The translations under genes were made by a program, and so were the position numbers. Below are positions 52,147 to 64,000 of a DNA stretch of 64,000 nt, piece after piece (position 1 is the first letter of the stretch; each line of letters opens with the position of its first letter). Under the pieces are notes generated by a model that saw only the letters and a program-made list of their open reading frames with translations, did not search any database and was not told where the DNA came from. Origin of the DNA: Haloactinomyces albus (GTDB lineage: Bacteria; Actinomycetota; Actinomycetes; Mycobacteriales; Pseudonocardiaceae); contig NZ_JAVDXW010000001.1 in assembly GCF_031458135.1 (NCBI RefSeq), positions 186,001-250,000 of the forward strand, read 5' to 3'.

Positions 52147-52443
52147 GTGCCAAACCTACGCATCCGCGCCCGAGCCGCGCTTGAACGGGTCCGCGAGTTC
52201 AATGCCACCAACATCGAACTCTGGAACCGTCACCTCCAGCGGCAACGTCCCTGGGAAGACGAGTGGCTGCACTGGACACAGCATCAAAACACCTGGAGAC
52301 TAGCCGGCTCGATCCTCCCGCCCGTACCGAGAGCCGACCGGCGGCGGCTCGAACGAGGAGAGTCCAAGCGGACTCAAAGCACTCCTCCAAGGGCACCCCG
52401 TGCCCGATCACACCACGTCAAACACAAGGGCTCCCAGAATTGA
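52147..52443 (+). CDS. Small hypothetical protein
   Basis: 98 residues from the GTG at 52147 with AAGGAA seven bases upstream. The core IRARAALERVREFNATNIELWNRHLQRQRPWEDEWLHWTQHQNTWRLAGSILPPVP resembles small actinobacterial proteins with an RPWEEELLHW-type motif, of unknown function. The C-terminus is basic and probably disordered. Confidence 0.55.
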   Translation: MPNLRIRARAALERVREFNATNIELWNRHLQRQRPWEDEWLHWTQHQNTWRLAGSILPPVPRADRRRLERGESKRTQSTPPRAPRARSHHVKHKGSQN

Positions 52444-52593
52444 CCCTTTCCAGCCGGACCGGGTATTCATCATAATCGGCGGCGGCCACGACAGGTCGAC
52501 GATCATACGAACTCGGAATTCGACCGTGCGGCCGGGGACGTGTCCAACGTATCCTGCTTGCGTGGAGGACCTCCTCCGTTTCCGGGGGTCACA

Positions 52594-53091
52594 GTGACCA
52601 GAACCAGGACGACGTCCAGGCGCCGCAGCGCTGCGGGAGCCGGCGTCTTCACCGGCCTCGTCACCGCGGCTGCCGCTGTCGGCTCGGTGGCGGCCGGCTC
52701 GGCCGACCGCACGTACTCCGCCCTGCGGCTGCCCGCGTGGGCCCCTCCCGCATGGCTGTTCGGACCGGTCTGGTCGGTGCTGTACGCGATGATCGCCGCG
52801 TCCGGGTGGTTGCTGTGGCGCAACGCCGGCGGCATCGCCCCCGCTCGGCCCGCGCTCGGTTGCTACGCCGGTCAGCTCGTGCTCAACGCCGTCTGGCCAC
52901 CGCTGTTCTTCGGTGCGCGCCGCTACGGCCTGGCTCTGATCGAGATCCTGCTGCTCGTGATGGTCCTGATCGCCACGCTCGTGCTGTTCGCGCGCCGGCA
53001 TCGCATCGCCGCCGGATTGCTGCTGCCCTATCTTGGGTGGACGATCTTCGCAGCGTGTTTGAACGCCGCGATCTGGAAGCTCAACCGCTAA
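52594..53091 (+). CDS. TspO/MBR family membrane protein
   Basis: 165 residues with five membrane helices: YSALRLPAWAPPAWLFGPVWSVLYAMIAASGWLLWRNAGG, GCYAGQLVLNAVWPPLFFGARRYGLALIEILLL and LLLPYLGWTIFAACLNAAIWKLNR. These are the TspO signatures (W-P-W, NxxWPPLFFG, PYxxWTxFAxxLN). The family binds tryptophan-derived and tetrapyrrole ligands. The start is GTG 52594; an earlier ATG at 52540 has no ribosome site. A 5-10 bp G-rich segment precedes it. Confidence 0.9.
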   Translation: MTRTRTTSRRRSAAGAGVFTGLVTAAAAVGSVAAGSADRTYSALRLPAWAPPAWLFGPVWSVLYAMIAASGWLLWRNAGGIAPARPALGCYAGQLVLNAVWPPLFFGARRYGLALIEILLLVMVLIATLVLFARRHRIAAGLLLPYLGWTIFAACLNAAIWKLNR

Positions 53092-53179
53092 GGACATCAG
53101 GGTCTTGGCCGCTGGCATGACCGGAAAGTCCGAGATGACATCCCACGATGTTGCGCTGCCGAGCGCGGCGGAAGGCGGG

Positions 53180-53210
53180 CAGCAACTCCCCTGAAGGGGT
53201 CCGGTTGCTG
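53180..53210. terminator. Two-part hairpin between tspO and helD
   Basis: CAGCAAC (53180-53186) pairs with GTTGCTG (53204-53210), with an inner CCCCT/AGGGG stem. It may be a tspO terminator or a leader structure of helD. No strong T-run follows. Confidence 0.5.
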
Positions 53211-53257
53211 ACTGACGGCCGCTGTCCGCGCACCGGCCAGCACCGCGTCTCCACCAC

Positions 53258-53280
53258 TACTCTACCCTAACGTGAGAGTA
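53258..53280. promoter_or_regulatory. Inverted repeat upstream of helD
   Basis: TACTCT (53258) and AGAGTA (53275) arms with an 11-base centre, lying about 35 bp before the preferred start. Confidence 0.35.
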
Positions 53281-53313
53281 GTTTCTACGCGGAAGCCTGA
53301 ACCGGAGGTGGCA

Positions 53314-55467
53314 TTGACGGACGCGCGGACACGAGAGGAAGAGCAAGAGCGCCGGCATCTGGCCGAGACGGTGCATCGGCTGACGACGGAGCTGGAGCAC
53401 CTGACCGGATATATCGACAAGTCCGCTCGAACCATCGAAGAGAAGAAGGAGCACCTGTGGGCGAACCTGCGTGACATGGATTTCGCCGAGAAGGCCAACT
53501 TCCGCCACGAGGTGGACCTGTCCGTTCTTTCGGCCGAGCATGCGGCGATGCGGCGGAAACGCATCGAGCGGCTTCTGGAGTCTCCCTACTTCGGGCGCGT
53601 CGACTTCCACGCGAGAGGCGACGCGGGGGGCGGGGCCTACTACATCGGTGTGCACAATTTCTCGGATCCCGCCACCCAGGAGATCCTGATTCACGACTGG
53701 CGGGCCCCGGTGTCCGGTCTCTTCTACGACTTCGAGTCGGGAGCAGCGTTCTTCGAGACCCCCGAGGGCACCGCCCATGGTGAGATCACGGGCAAACGCC
53801 AGTACAAGATCGTCGGCGGGCGTCTGGAGTACATGCTCGACAGCTCGCTGAACATCGGTGACGACGTCCTGCAGCGGGAGCTGAGTCAGTCCGCCGACGA
53901 CAGGATGAAAAACATCGTGGCGACCATCCAGCGAGAGCAGAACGCTGTGATTCGCAACGAGACAGCACGGGTGCTGATCCTGCAGGGTGTGGCGGGTTCC
54001 GGGAAGACCTCGATCGCCCTGCACCGGGTGGCATTCCTGCTCTACCGCTTCAAGGACACCCTCTCGTCCGACAACGTCATGATCCTCTCCCCCAACAGGG
54101 TCTTCGGCGACTACATCGCCGACGTGCTTCCCGAGCTGGGTGAGCAGCAGACCGCCGAGATCGACTTCGACAGAATCGCCGGCACGTTCCTCGCCGAAGT
54201 CGCCGACTACGAAACATTCGGCGAACAGGTGGTCAAGCTGATCGAGAACGTCGACGAAGCGGCGGCCGAGCGCATGCGCCACAAGGCGACGCCCGAGTTC
54301 GTCACCGACCTCGATGCATGGATCACCTCACGCGCAGACGAGGAATTCACGCCTGCCGAGATCAAGCAGAAGCACCATCGACTCCCCGCCGAATGGGTTG
54401 CCGAGACCTTCGACGAGTCGCGCAACCTTCCGGTCTTCACCCGACTCGACCACCTGGCCAACCGCGCTGTGTACCTGCTCAAACAGCAGGTCCTGGACCG
54501 GGGGCACAAGTGGGCGGCCGCCGACACCGCCGGCGTGCGCAGGCAGGTGCGCGCCATGTTCCCCCACAAAGACGCACTCGCCATGTACAAGGCGTTCTAC
54601 CAGGACCCGGACCGCCGCGGCATGTTCAAGCCACTCGGCCGGAAAAAGATCGAGTACGCCGACGTGTTCCCGCTGATTTACACCATGATCAGAACGGCCC
54701 GACAGGAGAACTACGGCCACATCCGTCATCTCCTGGTCGACGAGATGCAGGACTACACGCCCATCCAGTACGCCGTGCTGCGCGAGCTCTTCTCCTGCAC
54801 GATGACGATCTTGGGAGATTCCAACCAGTCGGTCAACCCGTTCAGCTCCTCGTCACTGTCGACCATCCACAACATCTTCCCGGAGGCCGACTGTCTGGAG
54901 TTGTGCAAGAGCTACCGCTCCACGACCGAGATCACCAACTTCGCCCAGAACATCTCCCGGAACGACAAGCTCGTCCCGATCGAGCGCCACGGACTGCCAC
55001 CTCAGGTCATCGCCTGCACAGACCAGCGGGACCAGCAGGCACGGATCCTGACCCTCATCGAGCAGCACTCCCGCAGCGAGCACCGATCCCTCGGCATCAT
55101 CTGCAAGACCGTCACCCAGGCGAAAACGCTCCACCACGCCCTGTCCGAGGCCGGTGTCGAGCCGACCTTCCTCGACTACGACAGCACAGCATTCGCCGGC
55201 GGCATCGTCCTCACCTCAGCGCACATCGCCAAGGGACTGGAGTTCGACACCGTGATCGTCCCGCACGCCGACGAGGAGAACTACACCACCGAGATGGACA
55301 GGTGCATGCTCTACATCGCCTGCACCAGGGCCATGCACGAACTCCACCTGACCCACCACGGCCCACTCTCGCGCTTCCTGGAGTTCGCCGAGGAGCCCCG
55401 GAGCCGCATCGTCGACACCGAGACGGCGGAAAGCCACGACCACGCGGCGGACGCACGAGTGAGCTGA
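53314..55467 (+). CDS. helD: HelD-like ATPase (RNA polymerase recycling, UvrD superfamily)
   Basis: About 717 residues. The N-terminal coiled coil (REEEQERRHLAETVHRLTTELEHL) and EKANFRHEV are typical of HelD, which releases stalled RNA polymerase. Walker A is LQGVAGSGKTSIALHRVAFLLYR; later motifs are HLLVDEMQDYTPIQYAVLRELF, LGDSNQSVNPFSSS, KSYRSTTEITNFAQNI and LTSAHIAKGLEFDTVIVPHADEENY. The TTG at 53314 with GGAGG five bases upstream is preferred over GTG 53272, which lacks a ribosome site. Some family members give rifamycin tolerance. Confidence 0.88.
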   Translation: MTDARTREEEQERRHLAETVHRLTTELEHLTGYIDKSARTIEEKKEHLWANLRDMDFAEKANFRHEVDLSVLSAEHAAMRRKRIERLLESPYFGRVDFHARGDAGGGAYYIGVHNFSDPATQEILIHDWRAPVSGLFYDFESGAAFFETPEGTAHGEITGKRQYKIVGGRLEYMLDSSLNIGDDVLQRELSQSADDRMKNIVATIQREQNAVIRNETARVLILQGVAGSGKTSIALHRVAFLLYRFKDTLSSDNVMILSPNRVFGDYIADVLPELGEQQTAEIDFDRIAGTFLAEVADYETFGEQVVKLIENVDEAAAERMRHKATPEFVTDLDAWITSRADEEFTPAEIKQKHHRLPAEWVAETFDESRNLPVFTRLDHLANRAVYLLKQQVLDRGHKWAAADTAGVRRQVRAMFPHKDALAMYKAFYQDPDRRGMFKPLGRKKIEYADVFPLIYTMIRTARQENYGHIRHLLVDEMQDYTPIQYAVLRELFSCTMTILGDSNQSVNPFSSSSLSTIHNIFPEADCLELCKSYRSTTEITNFAQNISRNDKLVPIERHGLPPQVIACTDQRDQQARILTLIEQHSRSEHRSLGIICKTVTQAKTLHHALSEAGVEPTFLDYDSTAFAGGIVLTSAHIAKGLEFDTVIVPHADEENYTTEMDRCMLYIACTRAMHELHLTHHGPLSRFLEFAEEPRSRIVDTETAESHDHAADARVS

Positions 55468-55492
55468 CCCCGACGAGGAGCAGCACCGGCAT

Positions 55493-55621
55493 GTGCACAT
55501 CGTCTCGGTGATGTTCGGCGAGCATCTCGAACTGCTCGGGGACATGGCCGAGCGCATCACCTTCCAACACCACTGGCCCAGCTGCACCGCCGGTCCCACC
55601 AACTCGACGGCGGCGATGTGA
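55493..55621 (+). CDS. Possible 42-aa reading frame behind helD
   Basis: Translates from a GTG as VHIVSVMFGEHLELLGDMAERITFQHHWP and ends at TGA 55619-55621. The composition looks protein-like but there is no close ribosome site. It may be a remnant of a former gene. I recognise no family. Confidence 0.25.
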   Translation: MHIVSVMFGEHLELLGDMAERITFQHHWPSCTAGPTNSTAAM

Positions 55622-55633
55622 GGTGTGGATGTC

Positions 55634-55668
55634 AAAGGGGCCGCCAGTGGATCACTGACGGCCCCTTT
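55634..55668. terminator. Bidirectional terminator between helD side and tRNA-Pro
   Basis: A 10-bp outer stem AAAGGGGCCG (55634-55643) with CGGCCCCTTT (55659-55668), an inner CAGTG/CACTG stem and a 3-base loop, with TTTT next to it on the plus strand. Confidence 0.85.
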
Positions 55669-55672
55669 TGCC

Positions 55673-55749
55673 TGGTCGGGACGGCGGGATTTGAACCCAC
55701 GACCCCCTGACCCCCAGTCAGGTGCGCTACCAAACTGCGCCACGTCCCG
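55673..55749 (-). tRNA. tRNA-Pro (GGG anticodon)
   Basis: On the minus strand the gene reads CGGGACGTGGCGCAGTTTGG at its start. The 7-bp acceptor stem is CGGGACG/CGTCCCG. The anticodon stem CCTGA/TCAGG encloses the loop CTGGGGG with anticodon GGG. The T-arm has GTTCAAATC. The discriminator is A, and CCA is encoded (55673-55675). A hairpin terminator lies just downstream (55634-55668). Confidence 0.95.
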
Positions 55750-55909
55750 GCCACACCCTCCGTGGTGTGTGTGATCAGCTTACAACACGGGTCCCAGCGG
55801 CTTGCGAACCGGGGGTCATGTTTGCGTTATCCCTGGCCATGGTGATCGTGCCCGGGAAACCCGGCATCCGGGTCCCCAGGCACGACGCACTTCGGCAAGC
55901 TTGCCACCG

Positions 55910-56254
55910 TCAGGGCCTACCTCGCTTGCCGTGCTGGCCGGGGTAAGCGACCGCCCCGTGCCGCGGCGGATGGATCGGATCCGCCGAACCGCCCGGCGAG
56001 ACCGAGGAGTCGCCGGACGTTCCCCGCGTCTCCACCGGCTCGTCGTCTTGGCGGCCGGGCGAGGGCGTGGCTCCGTTGTTGAGCTCGTCCATCCGGTGAC
56101 GCAGGATTTCCATCACGTGCGTTCGGTCGTTGTGCTCGGATTCGTAGTCGATCACCTGCTGCAGTTCCCCTGCATTCAGCGACCGGATCCGGTGCTGCAA
56201 GGAACCGACAGGCAGGTGATCGTAGTCGGGAAGAGGAAGGTCTTCGGCGTTCAT
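55910..56254 (-). CDS. DUF8129 domain protein
   Basis: 114 residues: NAEDLPLPDYDHLPVGSLQHRIRSLNAGELQQVIDYESEHNDRTHVMEILRHRMDELNNGA, which is the DUF8129 helical domain, followed by a disordered tail. The ATG at 56254 has AGGAGG upstream. Function is unknown. It sits behind the CBS gene on the same strand, separated by about 30 bp. Confidence 0.75.
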   Translation of the reverse strand: MNAEDLPLPDYDHLPVGSLQHRIRSLNAGELQQVIDYESEHNDRTHVMEILRHRMDELNNGATPSPGRQDDEPVETRGTSGDSSVSPGGSADPIHPPRHGAVAYPGQHGKRGRP

Positions 56255-56283
56255 GCCGGCCTCCTGACAGTGACGCGTGTGGC

Positions 56284-56700
56284 TCAATCGACCGAGAGAG
56301 CCTTCTCCAGGTCACCGACCTGGGGGTTGGGCAGAGCACGAGCGACATCGGAGATCGCCACCATGCCGACCAGCCGGTCCTGGTCGACGACGGGAAGCCG
56401 CTTCACCTTGTGGTGAGACATGGTTGCCAGCACCTCATCGACGGAGTCATCGGCGCCGATGGTGACCGCCTCGGTCTGGTTGAGGTCCCCCGCCGGGAAA
56501 GTACCGGCATCGCGGCCCTGTCCCATCACCTTGATCACAAGGTCCCGGTCGGTCACCACGCCCTTGATCTTGTTGTCGTTACCGGCAATCGGCAGCGCGC
56601 CCACGCTGCGCTCGCCCATCAGGCGCGCCGCGTCCGCTGCGGTCTGGTCGCTACGCACACACTCCGTGCCCGGGCTCATGATCTCGCGTGCCGTCGTCAT
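56284..56700 (-). CDS. CBS domain pair protein
   Basis: 138 residues with two CBS motifs: IMSPGTECVRSDQTAADAARLMGERSVGALPIAGNDNKIKGVVTDRDLVIKVM and QTEAVTIGADDSVDEVLATMSHHKVKRLPVVDQDRLVGMVAISDVARAL. Such stand-alone proteins bind adenine nucleotides and act as stress or energy sensors. The upstream strong terminator at 56840-56885 isolates it from the TauE gene. Confidence 0.92.
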   Translation of the reverse strand: MTTAREIMSPGTECVRSDQTAADAARLMGERSVGALPIAGNDNKIKGVVTDRDLVIKVMGQGRDAGTFPAGDLNQTEAVTIGADDSVDEVLATMSHHKVKRLPVVDQDRLVGMVAISDVARALPNPQVGDLEKALSVD

Positions 56701-56839
56701 CGCGAGTTCTCCTGTTCAACTCGGTGTGTCCCTGTGGATGATGCCGCTGCGAACGGAGCGGACAGCAGCTCCGCAACAGTGGTTTCAGCCTGTGTGATTC
56801 CCTGCCTCAGCGGTGCTGAAACCCGCTCGGGGACACGAA

Positions 56840-56885
56840 GAGAGCGTGCCCGGCCCACCTTGCCTGGCGGGCCGGGCACGCTCTC
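56840..56885. terminator. 17-bp-stem terminator after the TauE/SafE gene
   Basis: A perfect 17-bp stem (56840-56856 with 56869-56885) and a 12-base loop, 30 bp past the end of the exporter gene. Confidence 0.85.
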
Positions 56886-56914
56886 GCACGATTCTCACCG
56901 AGCGCGCGGCGGAG

Positions 56915-57875
56915 TCAGCGGGATCGGGACAGCACCTCTTCTTCCGAAACCGTCTCCGCAGCCGTCCCAGCCGTCTCCGCGGCCGTCTCCGCGCTCTGTT
57001 CGGGAGTGGGCCGCCGCCGGACGATGGCGTTGCGCACCACCCACCCCAGCGCCACGATCCAGGTCACTGCGGCCACCGCGAGCAGAACGGCACGAACCGG
57101 TCCGGCCAGCCCGGCCACGTCCAGCAGAACCTGCGTGTTGGTGAGGATGATGAGTCCACCGGCGCCGACTCCGAGGAGCCGGCTCGGCAGGAGTCGAACC
57201 AGCCATGCCGCCAGGGGCGCGGCGAGCATGCCACCGATCAGCAATCCCCCGATGACCACGCCCGACAGCGCTCCACCGCCGAGTGTCAGCAGGAATCCGG
57301 CACTGGCTCCCAGGGAGACCACCAGCTCGCTGGTGTTCACCGATCCGATGGTGCGGCGCGGGATCATCCGTCCGGTACTCAGCAGTGTCGAGGTGGTGAC
57401 CGGTCCCCAACCACCACCCCCGGTGGCGTCGACGAATCCGGCGATCGCTCCCAGCGGTAGCAGCCAGCGCCGTCCCGCCGGGGTGAGTTCGCGGTTGCGT
57501 ACCGGCTGCGCTCGTGCCGAGAACCGCAGCAGCACATACACCCCCAGCGCCAGCAGTAACGCGGCCATCCACGTCTTGCCTGCTGCCATGGCCACCGAGG
57601 AGAGCGCCGTCGCCCCGGCGAACCCGCCGATCGCCCCCGGAATGGCCAGCCAGGTGACCACCGACCAGTCGACGTTGTTCAGGCGCCAGTGCGAGGCCCC
57701 CCGACACCACGGCGGTGCCGATCTTGGCCAGGTGCACCGAAGCCGAGGCCACCACCGGGACGGTCCCCACGGCCAGCAGGCCGGTCGTGGCGGTCACGCC
57801 GAAGCCCATCCCCAGGGAGCCGTCCACCAGCTGCGCCAGGAAACCGGCCAGGGCAACGAGCACCAAAGCAGGCAT
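56915..57875 (-). pseudogene. TauE/SafE sulfite-exporter-family gene with a single-base frameshift
   Basis: An ATG at 57875 opens MPALVLVALAGFLAQLVDGSLGMGFGVTATTGLLAVGTVPVVASASVHLAKIGTAVVSG in one frame. The expected continuation ASHWRLNNVDWSVVTWLAIPGAIGGFAG is in another frame and runs to 56915. The switch lies in a run of six C (57697-57702). With five C the frame would be continuous and give about 319 residues of normal TauE length. This may be a true mutation, a phase-variable tract or a sequencing error. It lies in a likely operon with the Rrf2 regulator. Confidence 0.8.
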
Positions 57876-57937
57876 GTCGCTGTCTCCAGACCCTCTCGCC
57901 GTGCCGCTCCGGTGAGCCGCATCGACGTAATTCCAAA

Positions 57938-57964
57938 CAAAGTCTATCGGGACAGTACACTTTG
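57938..57964. promoter_or_regulatory. Inverted repeat between the Rrf2 and TauE genes
   Basis: CAAAGT (57938-57943) and ACTTTG (57959-57964) flank a 15-base centre, about 65-90 bp upstream of the TauE start. A candidate Rrf2 or promoter site. Confidence 0.4.
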
Positions 57965-58029
57965 CGTCCGGGTCGAGGACAGGCTTCTCAAGAACTGGGA
58001 AGGGTCGCGAAGCAGCGACGAGGAGAGGA

Positions 58030-58488
58030 TCAGCGGGATTCCCACACTCCGGTCTCACTGGTGCGTGCTGCGATCTCCGCGGGCAGTTGCCCGGCAACAA
58101 GCTGTGCGACGGTCACGTCCTCGAGAACCTCGCGCAGGCTGCTGCGCACCGCGATCCAGACTTCCTGCAGAACCGCCACCGAGGGGTCGTAGGACACCGC
58201 TTCCGGCCGTAGTCCGTGCACGCTGACCAGCGGTCCGTCGGTTGCCCGGATCACGTCCGCCACCGAGATCGACTCGGCGGACCGGGCCAGCACCCAACCC
58301 CCCGCCTGTCCTCGCCTGCTGGAGAGCACACCGGCACGCCGCAGATCCGACAGCACCGCCTGCAGGAAGTTGCGGGGAATCCGCTGCGCGACAGCCACGT
58401 CCTCCGCGCTGACCGCGTGCCCCGATTCCGCGCGCGCGATCTCCACGAGTGCGCGCACCGCGTAGTCCACCTTGGCCGAAATCCGCAT
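58030..58488 (-). CDS. Rrf2-family regulator without cysteines
   Basis: 152 residues from ATG 58488: RISAKVDYAVRALVEIARAESGHAVSAEDVAVAQRIPRNFLQAVLSDLRRAGVLSSRRGQAGGWVLARSAESISVADVIRATDGPLV. This is the Rrf2 winged helix. The usual three Cys after the recognition domain are missing; the protein has no Cys, so an Fe-S cluster is excluded. It is just upstream of the TauE gene on the same strand, and such pairs control sulfur export. Confidence 0.85.
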   Translation of the reverse strand: MRISAKVDYAVRALVEIARAESGHAVSAEDVAVAQRIPRNFLQAVLSDLRRAGVLSSRRGQAGGWVLARSAESISVADVIRATDGPLVSVHGLRPEAVSYDPSVAVLQEVWIAVRSSLREVLEDVTVAQLVAGQLPAEIAARTSETGVWESR

Positions 58489-58565
58489 ACGCTCGATTCT
58501 TCCCCACCAGCCACACCGAACTCGCAAGAGCCCGCCGAGATCACCACCGAGCAGGCCACCATGAC

Positions 58566-58603
58566 ACAGCGCCGGGCCCGAGCGCACTCGGACCCGGCGC
58601 TGT
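58566..58603. terminator. Terminator after gltD
   Basis: ACAGCGCCGGG (58566-58576) pairs with CCCGGCGCTGT (58593-58603), with inner CCGAG/CTCGG pairing. It follows the gltD stop by 36 bp. Confidence 0.8.
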
Positions 58604-58638
58604 CCCCACACCGTCCACCGGGACTCGGTTCACGGAGA

Positions 58639-60082
58639 TCAGTTCAGGGGACGATCGGTGGGCTTGATCGGTGACGGCAGCACGTCCCGACCGGTCAGGT
58701 AGCGGTCCACCCCGGCGGCGGCCGAGCGCCCCTCGGAGATGGCCCAGACGATCAGCGACTGACCCCGGCCCATGTCCCCGGCCGTGAACACGCCGTCCAC
58801 CGTGGTCATGAAGGAGCCATCGCGCACCACGTTGCCCCGGCCGTCGAGGTCGACACCGAGATCGTCGATCAGTCCCTCGCGTTCGGGACCGACGAAGCCC
58901 ATCGCCAGCAACGCCAGCTCACAGGGGATCTCCTGCTCGGTACCTTCCACCGGGACGAACCTGCCCTCCTCCTGGCGGACCTCCACCAGGCGCAGCGCGC
59001 GCAGCCTGCCCTGCTCGTCGCCGAGGAACTCCTGGGTGTTGACCGAGAACAGCCGCTCGCCACCCTCCTCGTGGGCCGAGGAGACGCGGTAGAGCATCGG
59101 GTAGGTCGGCCACGGCTGATTGTCGGGCCGCGACGACGGCGGCGTGGGCATGATCTCCAGCTGCGTCACCGACGCCGCACCCTGCCGGTGGGCGGTGCCG
59201 AGGCAGTCGGCGCCGGTGTCACCACCGCCGATGACCACCACGTGCTTGCCCTCGGCACTGATCGGCGACTCGGCCAGGTCACCTTCCTGCACCCGGTTGG
59301 ACGGGGGCAGGTACTCCATGGCCTGATGCACGCCGTCCAGTTCCCGGCCGGGAATCGGCAGTTCACGTGCCTTGGTCGAGCCACCGGCGAGCACCACGGC
59401 ATCGTGCTCCGACCGCAGTTGCTCGGCCGTGAGATCGGCACCGGCGTTGACGCCGGTGCGGAACTCGGTGCCTTCCGAGCGCATCTGCCCGAGCCGCCGG
59501 TCCAGCCGGTGCTTTTCCATCTTGAACTCGGGGATGCCGTAGCGCAGGAGCCCGCCGATACGGTCGGCCCGCTCGTAGACCACGACCTCGTGACCGGCAC
59601 GGGTCAACTGCTGCGCGGCGGCCAGACCGGCCGGTCCCGAGCCGACCACGGCGACCCGCCTGCCGGTGAGCGTGGCCGGCGGCTGCGGCTGCACCCAGCC
59701 CTCGTCCCAGGCACGGTCGATGATCTCGATCTCGACCTGCTTGATGGTCACCGGGTCCGAGTTGATGCCCAGCACGCACGCGGCCTCGCACGGCGCCGGG
59801 CACAGCGTGCCGGTGAACTCCGGGAAGTTGTTGGTGGCGTGCAGCCGTTCGATGGCCGACCGCCAGTCCTCCCGCCACACCAGGTCGTTCCACTCCGGGA
59901 TGAGGTTGCCCAGTGGGCAACCCTGGTGGCAGAACGGGATCCCGCAGTCCATGCAGCGACCCGCCTGCTTTTCCAGGTTGTCGCGGGCGAAGTCGTGATA
60001 GACCTCCCGCCAGTCGCTGATGCGGATGTCCACCGGCCGGCGCTGCGGCGTCTGGCGCGGCGTGGTCAGAAAGCCCTTCGGG

Positions 60083-60090
<8 letters not shown>
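58639..60090 (-). CDS. gltD: Glutamate synthase, small (FAD/Fe-S) subunit
   Basis: 483 residues. N-terminal Fe-S Cys motifs: [21 protein letters not shown] and [18 protein letters not shown]- and NADPH-binding glycine motifs are [17 protein letters not shown] and [41 protein letters not shown] closes the FAD domain. It passes electrons from NADPH to GltB. The ATG at 60090 overlaps the gltB stop by 8 bp. Confidence 0.95.

Positions 60091-64000
<3,910 letters not shown>

Noticed and set aside
55216-55743. Open frame starting MAQFGSAPDWGSGG that crosses the tRNA-Pro gene
   Set aside because: This is the translated antisense/sense image of a tRNA, a common false gene call.

Overview
The window is a contiguous piece of a high-GC actinobacterial chromosome. 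WhiB and XRE/DUF397 regulators, two F420-type enzyme families, a group 1h/5-type [NiFe] hydrogenase and many small actinobacterial protein families all point that way. Gene style suggests Pseudonocardiales, but this is a guess from content and not a phylogeny. Start codons are often GTG or TTG with good GGAGG sites, and many neighbouring genes overlap by ATGA or TGATG. Because GC is high, most long open frames on the opposite strand are shadows.

1-9.7 kb: a complete protocatechuate branch of the beta-ketoadipate pathway on the minus strand (pcaI-J-F-H-G-B-D-C followed by an IclR regulator, pcaR), then a zinc alcohol dehydrogenase and the start of a TIM-barrel isomerase. The same 15-bp palindrome type (GTTC-N7-GAAC) occurs upstream of pcaI and upstream of the dehydrogenase, which suggests one regulon. 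9.7-16 kb: a PPOX-fold protein, an SRPBCC protein, a DUF2188 protein, an F420-type LLM oxidoreductase, and a three-subunit molybdenum hydroxylase (2Fe-2S, FAD and Moco subunits). 16-17.3 kb: a DUF4383 membrane protein and a WhiB protein, convergent on a strong terminator.

17.3-25.6 kb: an eight-gene complex-I-like operon (nuoA, a degenerate NuoB/NuoD-like gene, nuoH, J, K, L, M, N). It has no nuoC, E, F, G or I and apparently no N2 cluster ligands. 25.8-33 kb: a 16-Cys copper-storage-type protein, a short-chain dehydrogenase, two Cys-rich unknowns, an XRE/DUF397 pair with a palindromic promoter, an acetoacetate-decarboxylase-like protein, and small stress-type genes (DUF2267, metallophosphoesterase, nucleotidyltransferase).

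33-41.1 kb: two convergent operons for a cytosolic [NiFe] hydrogenase of the HhySL type. The minus operon holds hhyS, hhyL, a NifU-like gene, DUF5947, a 69-aa protein, DUF6084, a maturation-protease-like protein that has lost all three metal ligands, and a 43-aa DUF6893-type membrane peptide. The plus operon holds a 307-aa unknown and an apparently intact maturation protease. No hypA-F genes are in the window. 41-53 kb: an acyl-CoA ligase, a phosphotriesterase-family gene, a ChaB-like protein, a RecQ-type helicase, DUF6098, NhaA, a rubredoxin/MBL protein, a cupin-XRE regulator divergent from a BenE transporter, and TspO. 53-58.5 kb: a HelD-like ATPase, tRNA-Pro(GGG) with encoded CCA, DUF8129, a CBS protein, a TauE/SafE exporter broken by one extra base in a C run, and an Rrf2 regulator without cysteines. 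58.6-64 kb: gltD and gltB (glutamate synthase), the latter running off the right edge.
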